This document shows, in pieces, positions 6,622-14,635 of a DNA stretch of 16,730 nt. The notes below the pieces were generated by a model that ran no database searches, was not told the DNA's origin, and worked only from the letters and a program-made list of their open reading frames with translations. Positions within the stretch are counted from its first letter, which is position 1. Each line of letters begins with the position of its first letter. Source of the stretch: JAGNZR01 sp051648485 (GTDB lineage: Bacteria; Fusobacteriota; Fusobacteriia; Fusobacteriales; Fusobacteriaceae); NCBI GenBank assembly GCA_051648485.1, contig JBOFFH010000040.1:1-16730 (forward strand), read 5' to 3'. Made by a program: the position numbers and the translations under genes.

Positions 6622-7370
6622 TATTTAACAACCTCCAGTAGTTCATTTGTAAGTTCTTTATATGCTTTTGCTCCTGCACAAGTAGGAGAATATTTGAATA
6701 TAGATTCCTTTACTCTTGGCACTTCTGAAAGTCTAACGTTTAATGGTATAAATGTTTTCATGAAAACATCTGAATAATGTTCTGATAAATACTCTATATT
6801 GTCATTGTGAATTGCAAGTCTTTTATCATATTTTGTGATAAAAATTCCTCCAATTTCAACTTTCCCACCTCTATTTTTTAGTTTTTTAATTAAATTTATT
6901 GTGTTTTCTGTTTTTCTTATGCTTATATCCTCTGGAATTACTGGAATAAAAACATAGTCTGAGGCTATTAATGCATTTAAAGGTAAACTTCCCTCAGTAG
7001 GTGGACAATCAATTAAAACGTAATCGTATTTTTTGTTTAATCCCTCTAGTCTATCTGACAAAATATAGTGTCTATCCTCTTCTCTTACTCCTTCTACAGC
7101 ACTTACAAGGGCCTCTTCATCGGCTGTAGCCACCATATCAAAGTCCTTTGAAACAAGAATACAATTTTCTATCGTTTCGCCATCTATTAAATTTCTAGTG
7201 TTTTTAGTTATTTCGTTTTCATCAAAAACCATATAACTTAAATCTCCTTGTGGATCCCAGTCTATAACTAATACTTTTTTTCCAAGTTGACCTAATCTTG
7301 AAGCTATACTGTGACAAGAAGTCGTTTTAGCTACTCCACCCTTCATATTTATAATACTTATAACCTTCAT
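6621..7370 (-). CDS. parA: ParA family partition ATPase
   Basis: A 249-residue P-loop ATPase that segregates the replicon with the adjacent ParB-like protein. The deviant Walker A motif KGGVAKTT (10-17) has both signature lysines, K10 and K15. The A' region is DWDPQGDLSY (38-47) and Walker B is YVLIDCPP (117-124, D121). There is no N-terminal helix-turn-helix, so it is the short Soj-like form, which normally leaves autoregulation to ParB. The ATG follows GGGAG. It overlaps parB by one base and follows repA with an 82-base gap holding its own promoter. The coding region is intact. Confidence 0.95.
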   Translation of the reverse strand: MKVISIINMKGGVAKTTSCHSIASRLGQLGKKVLVIDWDPQGDLSYMVFDENEITKNTRNLIDGETIENCILVSKDFDMVATADEEALVSAVEGVREEDRHYILSDRLEGLNKKYDYVLIDCPPTEGSLPLNALIASDYVFIPVIPEDISIRKTENTINLIKKLKNRGGKVEIGGIFITKYDKRLAIHNDNIEYLSEHYSDVFMKTFIPLNVRLSEVPRVKESIFKYSPTCAGAKAYKELTNELLEVVK

Positions 7371-7405
7371 ATTTTTTATTCTCCCATTTTTTTATTTTAT
7401 TTTTA

Positions 7406-7434
7406 ATAGTACAATATTTAGTCAAATTTCTCAA
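7406..7434 (-). promoter_or_regulatory. Promoter of parAB
   Basis: On the minus strand TTGAGA (7434-7429), a 17-bp spacer and TACTAT (7411-7406), about 36 bases before parA. The gap between repA and parA has no obvious terminator, so readthrough from repA is also possible. Confidence 0.55.
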
Positions 7435-7452
7435 TATATTTTTATATTAATT

Positions 7453-9474
7453 TCAAATTAATTTTTCAATAAATATTGAACTCTTTCCACCTTTAACAAA
7501 CTTAAATTCTAGTCTATAATTTTGAACTTCTCCTTTAAAATAATTTTCAATATTCATAAAATCCATTATGGTTTTTAAAAGGTCTAAACTCATTTTATTA
7601 TTCAGATATCCAAAAACATCAAATTTAAACATCATTAAATCTGGATATTCTTTTTCTAGAATAATTATATTTTCATTTTTTTCAATCAATTGAATTTTAT
7701 TATTTTGTAAGCTATCATTCTTATTATCAATAGAAACAACATTCATGAGTTCACCTAATATAGGTCTCATATCCCTAATTTTCTCCCCAACATTTTGCTC
7801 TGGTTCAATTATTTTTGCTTCAATAACTATATTTTTTTTATCAAAATAGTTAACTTCTTCTAAATACTTAGCAATCAAAGCAAATTTAGCTATTCGAAAA
7901 CTATTGATTACCATTTTAGTGGCATTTCCACCAGCTTCGGTTATATAATCTGTGTAAACTATTTTTTCTATTTTTTCCTGCTCTTTTTGAGGTAAAGTTA
8001 GATATTTAGATTTTAATAGCTCTTTTTTTTCATGAAATTTAGACTGTTGAAACTTAATTTGAACCTGCTGTGATTCAAGTTTAACTTTTTTCTCTTTAGC
8101 AATCTGCTCTTTCGCTTCTTGTTCTTTGAAACTAAGCATCAAGCTTTCATACCATTTATTATTTAAACTATCTGTAAAGTATTTTCCATAACTTTTTTTA
8201 GAATATTGATTTGTATAAAGTATTGCAAACTTGATCTCTTCATAACTATGTTTTTTTAAACATTTTTCAAGTTTAGTTTTCATAGTACTAAGTTTTTTGC
8301 CGGTAGAATTAACTAGTTCATAAAGGTTTTCTATATCCAATTTCTGATTATCTAAATTAATATTTTTTATAGGTTTTTTAGATTGTTTAATGTCAGTAGG
8401 TTCAATTAATAATTCTTTTTTAAGTATTTCTTTATGATCACTAATTTTGTATTCTATCTCTTCTATATTTGCCTCGTTAGGAAAATTGGTTTCTGTTTTT
8501 CCTAAAGCAAAATTATTTCTTTTTTCGTTATGAACTTCGTCGAAATATATTTCAAAATATGTTTTTTCATTTTTTATTTTTTTGTCATCTATAATATTTA
8601 TAAAATTGTAATGCTTTATCAAGTTCTTTTTTATCAAGTCATCTAAAGATTTTTTAATAATCAAAATTGTTTTAGAATATGTGCTTGGTGTCCAAGAAAG
8701 TGGTATTTTTGTTGCTAAATTTTTAGAATGAATTTTTAAAAAAAGTTTACCATTTCTCCATTTTGTAAACTTAATCCACATATTTCTAGTAACAGCATTT
8801 TCAAGGCTCAACAAATCTTGTTTGCTAAAATACAAAAAAATCTTATTCAAAATATTATCTTTGATAAAATCTGAAAGTTCTATTTTTATTATCTCTTTTC
8901 TATTGTTAGTAAAAAGAGTTTTTTCTTCGTCACTGTTTGTTTTATCAAAACTGATAAAAGTTATATTCAAAAGCTTTTTAAGTTCGTTAAAACTTGCTCT
9001 ATGATGCTCTCCATCTATTTTAGTGTAAAAAGAGTTTTGAAACTCATAATGAGTTTCTCTCAAGATCTCAAGACCTTTTTTTACTTGTTCTTTATTTTTT
9101 CCAGAATAAGTAATTTCCATTTCTTTTATTATTTCATAGTAATCTGTATAACAATATTTGTTTTCCAAAAAATTGTTTTTTTGAAATATTTTTAAAAGAG
9201 CATAAAATATTTTTTCTTCCTTTTCTCCTGGAATAGAAAGATTATAACCAGGCTTTACTTGCAAGTAAGAACTTTTATCTTTGTTAAAATTATATATTAT
9301 AGATGTGTTTTTTTTTATTTTGTTATTTTTATTAAAAAATGGCAGTTCAATAAGGTTCATCTCAAGATGAACTAAATCATTTTCTTCATATGAATAATCA
9401 TATTCTATAGTTTGAGTAGAAATAGTAATCATTTCTACCAAATTGTTATTTTTTTTACTTATTGATTTCTTCAT
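7453..9474 (-). CDS. repA: Plasmid replication initiator, RepA family
   Basis: A protein of about 673 residues. The N-terminal half resembles the replication initiator protein A family: NLIELPFFNKNN, a YNLSIPGEKEEKIFYALLKI segment that matches the family's 'GLPG.lDr.vf.all' region, then IIKIELSDFIKDNIL and LENAVTRNMWIKFTKWR, a winged-helix-like DNA-binding region. The C-terminal half is Lys/Gln/Glu-rich with a likely coiled coil around residues 440-480 and no domain I recognise; it makes the protein longer than typical members. I chose ATG 9474 over TTG 9480 because AGGGG (9485-9481) sits 6 bases before the ATG and touches the TTG. Iterons lie directly upstream, with one copy 23 bases from the start codon, suggesting RepA binds there for both initiation and autorepression. 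Confidence 0.87.
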   Translation of the reverse strand: MKKSISKKNNNLVEMITISTQTIEYDYSYEENDLVHLEMNLIELPFFNKNNKIKKNTSIIYNFNKDKSSYLQVKPGYNLSIPGEKEEKIFYALLKIFQKNNFLENKYCYTDYYEIIKEMEITYSGKNKEQVKKGLEILRETHYEFQNSFYTKIDGEHHRASFNELKKLLNITFISFDKTNSDEEKTLFTNNRKEIIKIELSDFIKDNILNKIFLYFSKQDLLSLENAVTRNMWIKFTKWRNGKLFLKIHSKNLATKIPLSWTPSTYSKTILIIKKSLDDLIKKNLIKHYNFINIIDDKKIKNEKTYFEIYFDEVHNEKRNNFALGKTETNFPNEANIEEIEYKISDHKEILKKELLIEPTDIKQSKKPIKNINLDNQKLDIENLYELVNSTGKKLSTMKTKLEKCLKKHSYEEIKFAILYTNQYSKKSYGKYFTDSLNNKWYESLMLSFKEQEAKEQIAKEKKVKLESQQVQIKFQQSKFHEKKELLKSKYLTLPQKEQEKIEKIVYTDYITEAGGNATKMVINSFRIAKFALIAKYLEEVNYFDKKNIVIEAKIIEPEQNVGEKIRDMRPILGELMNVVSIDNKNDSLQNNKIQLIEKNENIIILEKEYPDLMMFKFDVFGYLNNKMSLDLLKTIMDFMNIENYFKGEVQNYRLEFKFVKGGKSSIFIEKLI

Positions 9475-9496
9475 TATCAACCCCTAAAAAATTTTC

Positions 9497-9518
9497 AAGT
9501 ATGTACTTTGAGAATATT
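9497..9518 (+). repeat. Outlying iteron next to repA start (direct)
   Basis: A full 22-bp copy beginning AAGTATGTACTTTGAG, identical to the third tandem repeat. It lies within the repA leader, where initiator binding would block repA transcription. Confidence 0.85.
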
Positions 9519-9535
9519 TTTAAAGCAGTTTTTTT
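9518..9535 (+). repeat. Short repeat TTTTAAAGCAGTTTTTTT, copy 1
   Basis: An 18-base string directly after the outlying iteron. It recurs at 9861-9878, 33 bases after the last tandem iteron. The pairing of an iteron with this string on both sides suggests past duplication of an origin unit. Confidence 0.6.
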
Positions 9536-9641
9536 ATTAATATTTATTTTCAAATCAAACATTTTATAAAAAAATATTAAAATTGTAATCATAAATTCAA
9601 AAACATTCAATAATTTTTATTTTAAATTGTTAAACCTAAAA

Positions 9642-9661
9642 AATATTCTCAAAGTACATAC
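9642..9661 (-). repeat. Inverted iteron
   Basis: Reads AATATTCTCAAAGTACATAC on the plus strand, a 20-base exact reverse complement of the iteron. With the copy at 9497-9518 it forms an inverted pair around A/T-rich DNA. Confidence 0.85.
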
Positions 9662-9718
9662 ATTTTTTAGATTATTTTATCATATTTAATACCTGAATTG
9701 CAATCAATTTTATTGCTC

Positions 9719-9828
9719 AAGCATGTACTTTGAGAATATTAAGCATGTACTTTGAGAATATCAAGTATGTACTTTGAGAATATTAAGCATGTACTTTGAG
9801 AATATTAAGCATGTACTTTGAGAATATT
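9719..9828 (+). repeat. Array of five tandem 22-bp iterons
   Basis: Five head-to-tail copies with no spacer, at 9719, 9741, 9763, 9785 and 9807. Consensus is AAG(C/T)ATGTACTTTGAG followed by AATATT; only position 4 and the last base vary. The exact 22-bp period, two helical turns, places every initiator on the same DNA face. This is the canonical binding array of iteron plasmids. Confidence 0.93.
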
Positions 9829-9860
9829 TAAAAACAGCATCAAACTACCATTAAATCTGG

Positions 9861-9878
9861 TTTTAAAGCAGTTTTTTT
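9861..9878 (+). repeat. Short repeat TTTTAAAGCAGTTTTTTT, copy 2
   Basis: Same 18-base string as at 9518-9535, running into a longer T-tract. Role unknown. Confidence 0.6.
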
Positions 9879-10011
9879 TTTCCCTACAACAATATAACAT
9901 TATAACAAATAATTAAACATATAAAACAACTACAAATTTCGTCGTTTTTTTGATTTTATAAAAACTGATTAAAACATAAAAATTTAAGACACTAAAAAAA
10001 GTCCTAATCAA

Positions 10012-10055
10012 ACACCTATACAAGAAAAATATTTAAATTTATCTTGTATAGGTGT
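10012..10055. promoter_or_regulatory. 14-bp inverted repeat upstream of nudC, candidate operator
   Basis: The arms ACACCTATACAAGA (10012-10025) and its exact reverse complement (10042-10055) flank 16 A/T bases. The right arm ends 4 bases before a TATAAT (10060-10065) that is the likely nudC -10 box, so the -35 region lies inside the repeat. No T-tract follows, which argues against a terminator. A repressor site is the simplest reading; the protein is unknown. Confidence 0.5.
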
Positions 10056-10085
10056 ATACTATAATACGATAACTTAGGAGGCGAA

Positions 10086-10934
10086 ATGATACAAGATATA
10101 GAACCATATAAATATATACCCGAATTTTCAGAAATAAAAATAAAAGAAAAAGATTTTATCTTTATTTTTCAAAATGATGAAGTTTTAATCAAAAATTTAG
10201 ATGGACAAAAAAACATTTTAACTTATGGAGAGATAAAAAATAAAGTTTCAATTGAAAAGAATCCTATTTATTTATTTTCGATAGATGATAAAAGCTTTTT
10301 TTTATCCCTAGATGCATTTAAACTACCTCATGAATTAGAGATAGATGAGTCAATTTATCAGCTAGAAAATATAAGAACTTTTAGAGAGTTCGAAATAAAT
10401 TGGCAAGCTTTTGCAGGAGTAACGGCTTATCATCTTTACAAGTGGTATGTTGAAAATAAATTTTGTGGAAGATGTGGTTCAGAAAATAAATTTTCTTTTA
10501 AAGAAAGAGCATTGATTTGTGATTGTGGAAGCACTAGATACCCTCAAATTTCTCCTGCTGTAATTGTGGCAATAACAGACGGGGAAAAGATACTCTTGAC
10601 TAAATATGCTAATGGACCTTATCAAAAGTATGCTTTAATAGCTGGATTTATGGAGATTGGAGAAACTTTAGAAGATACTGTTAAACGTGAAACTTTTGAA
10701 GAAGTAGGATTAAAATTAAAAAATATCAAATATTATAACAGTCAACCTTGGGGATTTTCAGGTTCTTTGTTAGCAGGTTATTTTGCTGAACTAGATGGAG
10801 ATTCTAAAATCACTTTAGATGAAGCTGAGCTTTCTGAAGCTAAATGGTTCGAGAGAAAAGAGATACCCTTAGGAGATTCTAATATTAGCCTTACTCAAGA
10901 AATGATAGAACTATTTAGAGAACGAAAAAATTAA
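10086..10934 (+). CDS. nudC: NADH pyrophosphatase / NAD-decapping Nudix hydrolase
   Basis: A 282-residue NudC-type enzyme that cleaves NADH to NMNH and AMP and, in known members, removes NAD caps from RNA. A zinc ribbon has C127 and C130, then C145 and C147. The Nudix box is complete: G187-x5-E193-x7-R201-E202-x2-E205-E206-x-G208 (GFMEIGETLEDTVKRETFEE). The NudC-specific SQPW motif is at 219-222, followed by GFSGSLLAGY. The second zinc pair is C-x-C rather than the usual C-x2-C, a small deviation that may still bind zinc. AGGAGG lies 5 bases before the ATG. It is a single-gene unit, with the inverted repeat at 10012-10055 upstream and a terminator just after. Confidence 0.95.
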   Translation: MIQDIEPYKYIPEFSEIKIKEKDFIFIFQNDEVLIKNLDGQKNILTYGEIKNKVSIEKNPIYLFSIDDKSFFLSLDAFKLPHELEIDESIYQLENIRTFREFEINWQAFAGVTAYHLYKWYVENKFCGRCGSENKFSFKERALICDCGSTRYPQISPAVIVAITDGEKILLTKYANGPYQKYALIAGFMEIGETLEDTVKRETFEEVGLKLKNIKYYNSQPWGFSGSLLAGYFAELDGDSKITLDEAELSEAKWFERKEIPLGDSNISLTQEMIELFRERKN

Positions 10935-10970
10935 AAAAAAATCTCACCATGAGGGAAGTGAGATTTTTTT
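10933..10970. terminator. Bidirectional terminator between nudC and the WYL-type regulator gene
   Basis: An A-tract, TCTCAC (10942-10947), a 10-nt loop, GTGAGA (10958-10963) and seven T. With A/T pairs the stem is about 13 bp. It serves nudC and the convergent gene ending at 10978. Confidence 0.9.
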
Positions 10971-10977
10971 CAAAATG

Positions 10978-11820
10978 TTATTGATATAGTTTTAAAGTTG
11001 AAAGAAGAGAAAGTTTCATTTCTTCTCTTAATTCAAAAGGAGATAAAATCTCTGCATTTTCCATAAAAGGAAGAAAATATATTTTAGCATTTTCATTGGA
11101 CATTTCAAAGAAATAAATATTTCCCTCACGTTTTTTTAGTTTAGGCTTATAATTGGTTATTCCTTTCAGTAATCCTTCTCCTTTAGAACTCAGTTTTACT
11201 TTTACAATATTGCCATATCCTAGAAAAGGATCAAAATTTTTCTTTACCATCTCTACATAATTTTTGTCATAAACATCAATTTTTTCTTTGAGAATACCTG
11301 CTACTAATAAATCTTTCAATTTAAAGTTAGAGTATTTTTTACCTTCACAATGGTAGCAGAAAAGAAAGTTTTCATCTCCCTGCTCTTCACGTTTTATAAA
11401 ATAAGGATTTATTGTATAAACCTCTCCGTAGTAGACAATTTTTATTTTACAATTTTTCTGAATGGCATCTAGTATATCTAAAACTTTATCCATAAAGACA
11501 AAAATCTCTCTTTGATATTTAAATTTTGAAGTATAAATTTCAAAAAGGTTTCTGAAAAATTCAGCTTCATTTTCAGCTTTATTCTCTCTCAATATATCAT
11601 AATAAATAGTTTCATTGACACTGTTCAAATCAAATTGAATAATTTTTTTCTGAATACCTGTACTATTTTCTATAAGCTTATGAATATCCATATTTTTTTC
11701 ATATTTAAGTTTATCTAAAATATAGTTGCAAAGTCTGTTATTATTTATTCCAAACTCTTCGACATCTTTTCCAATAAGTCTCCAGATATCTTCAGAGAGC
11801 GTTACTCTTATTTTTTTCAT
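10978..11820 (-). CDS. Ribbon-helix-helix plus WYL-type sensor regulator
   Basis: A 280-residue protein. Residues 1-40 (KKIRVTLSEDIWRLIGKDVEEFGINNNRLCNYILDKL) look like a ribbon-helix-helix DNA-binding domain: one strand, then two helices. The middle, about 120-175 (IKIVYYGEVYTINPYFIKREE...FLFCYHCEGKKYSNFKLKDLL), fits the beta-rich WYL ligand-binding fold. The end (PFMENAEILSPFELREEM) matches the C-terminal 'G..v.vl.P.elr' extension of WYL regulators. The literal W-Y-L triplet is absent. Its ATG lies 29 bases inside the preceding symporter gene, with GGGAG 9 bases upstream, so the two are one operon. It probably controls symporter expression in response to a small ligand, perhaps through the dyad at 13182-13193. 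Confidence 0.75.
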   Translation of the reverse strand: MKKIRVTLSEDIWRLIGKDVEEFGINNNRLCNYILDKLKYEKNMDIHKLIENSTGIQKKIIQFDLNSVNETIYYDILRENKAENEAEFFRNLFEIYTSKFKYQREIFVFMDKVLDILDAIQKNCKIKIVYYGEVYTINPYFIKREEQGDENFLFCYHCEGKKYSNFKLKDLLVAGILKEKIDVYDKNYVEMVKKNFDPFLGYGNIVKVKLSSKGEGLLKGITNYKPKLKKREGNIYFFEMSNENAKIYFLPFMENAEILSPFELREEMKLSLLSTLKLYQ

Positions 11821-13153
11821 AGATTAGATCTCCCTTTATGGCTTCGTACTCTTCAAGAGCTGTAACTGCTTGTCCGCCTAAAGGTATTATACATGAAAGA
11901 TTCAAAATTGTCATTAGTCCTAATCCTAAATCTGCAAGAGACCAAACAAAATGATTTTCTCCTATTCCACCCAAAAATACCATAGCAACCATAAAGAGAT
12001 TGAAAATAGTTAACAATTCTTTTTTCTTACTAAAATATGCAATAGCTGTTTTCCCATAAAAAGCCAATCCTAAAATCGTAGAAAAAGAGAATAAGAAAAG
12101 TACAATTGTAACAAATGGTTTTCCTATCCAACCTAAGTGATAAACCATAGCATTTTGGAAAAGAGCTGCCCCTGTAAGACCTTCTCCTCCCTTTGCAAGA
12201 AGAACAACAAAAGCAGTTGCACTACATATTAAAAGTGTATCTACAAAAACTCCAAGCATCTGAAGCATTCCTTGCTCAACAGGATGATCAACATCTGAAA
12301 CTGCTGCTGCATATGTAGAATTTCCGCTTCCTGCTTCATTTGAAAAGAGTCCTCTTTTTATTCCAAGCATAAGTGCTCCTCCGATTGTTCCACCGACAGC
12401 TTGTCCAAACCCGAAAGCTGAAAGAACTATTTCTTTTAAAATTCCAGGTATATAATTAGCATTTTTAAAAATTATAAAAAATGAAACCATAAGATAAAGA
12501 ACAGCCATAATAGGAACCAAAGTACTTAGAAATCCTATTATTTTATCTTTTTTTCCTAGTATTAACATAGCAGTTAAAAATGTAAGGGCATAAGCTATCC
12601 AATTTCCAGAAAAAGGAATATTTATTTTTATTGAAGAAGTTATAGTATTGGCCATTACTTGTGTAATTCCAAAGTAGCATAGTATACTTGAAACCGCAAA
12701 AAGCATCGCAAACTTTTTATTACCAGTTGTTTTTTCTATTATCCAAGGGGTTCCACCTATATATTTTCCATTTTTTTTATCTCTATGAATTACTGCCAAA
12801 ACAGACTCGACAAAAGCTGTTGAACTTCCTAAAAAGGCTACAATCCACATCCAAAATATTGAACCAGGACCTCCAATAGAGATGGCGGCTACAACTCCTA
12901 CAATATTTCCGGCTCCTACTCTGCAGGCAGTTCCAAGGCAAAAGCTTTGAAAAGGACTTATCCCTTGTTTATTTTCTTTTTCTTGTTTTTTAAAAAGAAT
13001 ATCTCCCACATTTTTAAGAAATCTCACCTGTATAAATTTAGTTTTCCATGTGAAATATAAAGCACTACCAACAAGAAGAATTATAAGTACATTTTTCTCC
13101 CACATAAAAAAGTTAGCTTTTTCAACAATTGTTTTTATCAAATCCATTATCAT
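11792..13153 (-). CDS. AGCS family sodium:amino acid (alanine/glycine) symporter
   Basis: A 453-residue membrane protein with about 11 hydrophobic helices, standard for the alanine or glycine:cation symporter family. Signature regions: the QSFCLGTACRVGAGNIVGV segment (69-87) corresponding to the family's TVG.GNI.GVA substrate site, GGPGSIFWMW, and GLFSNEAGSG (268-277). It imports a small neutral amino acid with Na+. The family's usual A-T-V-G is T-A-C-R-V-G here, with Cys and Arg near the binding site, so substrate preference may differ. The ATG at 13153 has AGGAGG 6 bases upstream; a second ATG six bases later is less well spaced. It overlaps the downstream RHH/WYL-type regulator gene by 29 bases, giving a transporter-plus-regulator operon. 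Confidence 0.93.
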   Translation of the reverse strand: MIMDLIKTIVEKANFFMWEKNVLIILLVGSALYFTWKTKFIQVRFLKNVGDILFKKQEKENKQGISPFQSFCLGTACRVGAGNIVGVVAAISIGGPGSIFWMWIVAFLGSSTAFVESVLAVIHRDKKNGKYIGGTPWIIEKTTGNKKFAMLFAVSSILCYFGITQVMANTITSSIKINIPFSGNWIAYALTFLTAMLILGKKDKIIGFLSTLVPIMAVLYLMVSFFIIFKNANYIPGILKEIVLSAFGFGQAVGGTIGGALMLGIKRGLFSNEAGSGNSTYAAAVSDVDHPVEQGMLQMLGVFVDTLLICSATAFVVLLAKGGEGLTGAALFQNAMVYHLGWIGKPFVTIVLFLFSFSTILGLAFYGKTAIAYFSKKKELLTIFNLFMVAMVFLGGIGENHFVWSLADLGLGLMTILNLSCIIPLGGQAVTALEEYEAIKGDLIYEKNKSNAL

Positions 13154-13181
13154 AATAAACCTCCTAAAAATTCATTTAAAT

Positions 13182-13193
13182 AATGGTACCATT
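13182..13193. promoter_or_regulatory. 12-bp palindrome in the symporter leader, candidate operator
   Basis: AATGGTACCATT is a perfect dyad between a TATAAT-like box on the minus strand (13211-13206) and the symporter ribosome binding site. Its place just after the expected transcription start suits a repressor. The RHH/WYL-type protein of the same operon is the natural candidate. A matching -35 box is not clear. Confidence 0.45.
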
Positions 13194-13406
13194 CTAAAAG
13201 ATAAAATTATAGATAACAATTATGATGTTTTTTTGTTCGTTTTTTTTTAAGCTTATCAAATTATTTTTATTTTAAAATTATTAAAATGAGTGTATAATGA
13301 AAATATAATTTTAAAAATACAAGTTTTTTTTTGTTCGCATCGAGCTAAAAAAGGAATTGTAAAAAATGTTCAGAAGATATAGTTAATACAATAGGTGAGG
13401 TGAATT

Positions 13407-14156
13407 ATGATAAAATTAAAATATGTTTTCAAAGGTTATTCGGAAGCTTTTACAATAATTGAACGAAAAAAACTTAAACTTTTTTATATGCTTCCTGGGA
13501 TTTTGTCTTTTGTTTTAATTTTTATGTTTTATTATTTAAGTGACAAAGTAAGTTTTAATCTTTTTAATCAACTGAGTTCTGTAATAAACTTACAGAAATA
13601 CACTAATCTTGCCTATTATCTAGTAAAAATACTGGTGGCAATAATTGTATTTCTAGTTTATTTTCTTATTTACAAAGGCCTTATTTTGGTTATACTTTCT
13701 CCTTTTCTCAATTATATTTCTGAGAAAGTAGAGGAGGATAAAACCGGAGTTAAGACAAACTTTTCTTTAAAACAGAATATAAAATTTATAGGTAGAGGTA
13801 TAGTAGTTTCTAGCAAATATTTTATTTTTGAAATTTCAGGAACATTACTTTTACTACTTTTGGGTTTTTTACCACTCTTTAATCTTTTGACTCCTTTAAT
13901 TATTATCCTTATGCAAGGATTTTTTGCAGGAGCTTCTATAATAGATTATACTTTAGAACGTAGAGAGATGAATTCTACCGAATCTTTTGGATTTGTTAAA
14001 AAAAATATTTTATTTACAACTTTAAGTGGTACTATTTTTATTTTGTTTTTTATGGTTCCTTTTTTAGGAATGTTTATGGCTCCATTGGTGAGTTGTGTTG
14101 CAATCACTAGAGGAACTCTTCAAATTTTAGAAGAAAAAAATAGGAGAAATAAATGA
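13407..14156 (+). CDS. EI24 domain (CysZ-like) inner membrane protein
   Basis: A 249-residue membrane protein with an amphipathic start (KLKYVFKGYSEAFTIIERKKLKLFYMLPGIL) followed by long paired hydrophobic segments. This is the arrangement of the EI24/CysZ family. CysZ itself mediates sulfate uptake; many Gram-positive and fusobacterial members have no proven substrate. The C-terminal half includes GFLPLFNLLTPLIIILMQGFFAGASIIDYTLERR and FGFVKKN, which match the conserved D-x-x-L-x-R region of the family. It overlaps the thermonuclease gene at ATGA, so the two are co-translated, but no functional link is evident. The upstream 13154-13406 gap has only A/T-rich promoter-like DNA. Confidence 0.8.
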   Translation: MIKLKYVFKGYSEAFTIIERKKLKLFYMLPGILSFVLIFMFYYLSDKVSFNLFNQLSSVINLQKYTNLAYYLVKILVAIIVFLVYFLIYKGLILVILSPFLNYISEKVEEDKTGVKTNFSLKQNIKFIGRGIVVSSKYFIFEISGTLLLLLLGFLPLFNLLTPLIIILMQGFFAGASIIDYTLERREMNSTESFGFVKKNILFTTLSGTIFILFFMVPFLGMFMAPLVSCVAITRGTLQILEEKNRRNK

Positions 14157-14614
14157 AAAAACTTATACTGATATTAACTTTAATATTGTCCAGCTTTCTT
14201 AACGCATTCACAGGTAAAGTAACCTCTGTGCATGATGGAGACACAATTAAAGTGACAACTAAGACTGGAGAAAAATTTAAAATAAGATTTTATGGATTAG
14301 ATAGCCCTGAGGTTGATCCTAAACAAGAATATGGATTAGAGGCAAGAGATTATCTTAACTCACTTATATATAATAAAGAAGTAGAAATAAAAGTAAAAGA
14401 CAAAGATCGGTATGGAAGAACTGTAGGTGAGGTATTTTACAAAGGAGAAAGTATAAATTTAGATATGATAAAAAATGGTTATGCTTGGCATTATAAGCAT
14501 CATGCCCCTAATAGATTTGATTTTAAAGAAGCAGAATTTTTTGCTAAAACTAATAAAAAAGGATTATGGAAAGGTAATCCTATAGCTCCTTGGGTATTTA
14601 GAAAACTTGAATAG
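14153..14614 (+). CDS. Secreted thermonuclease (staphylococcal nuclease-like)
   Basis: A 153-residue SNase-fold Ca2+-dependent nuclease that cuts DNA and RNA. Residues 1-18 are a signal peptide (basic MKK, then a hydrophobic core ending SFLNA), so it acts in the periplasm or outside. Catalytic equivalents are all present: D30 in VHDGDT, R45, D50 and E53 in IRFYGLDSPE, and R89 in DRYGRTVGEV. The fold ends with KKGLWKG. The Shine-Dalgarno TAGGAG lies within the end of the EI24 gene, 8 bases before the ATG. Probable role is nutrient scavenging from extracellular nucleic acid. A structured repeat and strong terminator close this two-gene unit. Confidence 0.94.
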   Translation: MKKLILILTLILSSFLNAFTGKVTSVHDGDTIKVTTKTGEKFKIRFYGLDSPEVDPKQEYGLEARDYLNSLIYNKEVEIKVKDKDRYGRTVGEVFYKGESINLDMIKNGYAWHYKHHAPNRFDFKEAEFFAKTNKKGLWKGNPIAPWVFRKLE

Positions 14615-14635
14615 TATATTTTTAAATTATTCTTC

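Larger units (their letters stand above)
9475..9900. other. Iteron-controlled replication origin region
   Basis: Non-coding DNA upstream of repA holding seven 22-bp iteron copies: 9497-9518 direct, 9642-9661 inverted, and five in tandem at 9719-9828. The stretch 9519-9641 between the outliers is almost pure A/T and is a candidate unwinding element. I found no convincing DnaA box (TTATNCACA). The remaining stretch 9829-10011 holds only a T-rich run and a copy of a short repeat, with no gene seen. Confidence 0.8.

Noticed and set aside
8768..8778. DnaA-box-like TTAATCCACA
   Set aside because: One base too long for TTATNCACA and inside repA coding sequence; no companion boxes.
8822..9195. Two short plus-strand open frames within repA
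   Set aside because: Phe/Ser/Ile-rich translations typical of the reverse of Lys/Glu/Asn-rich coding DNA; no start signals.
9719..9828. CRISPR-like tandem repeats
   Set aside because: Repeats abut without spacers, no cas genes are present, and a replication initiator lies next door; they are iterons.
12688..12879. Antisense open frame within the symporter gene
   Set aside because: Lies opposite well-conserved AGCS motifs; no ribosome binding site.
13050..13250. Open frame spanning the symporter start and leader
   Set aside because: Opposite the symporter N terminus and its ribosome binding site; composition not protein-like.
13366..13386. Six-codon leader peptide (MFRRYS) upstream of the EI24 gene
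   Set aside because: It has a passable AAGGAA upstream, but no attenuator hairpins or codon bias point to regulation; too short to support.
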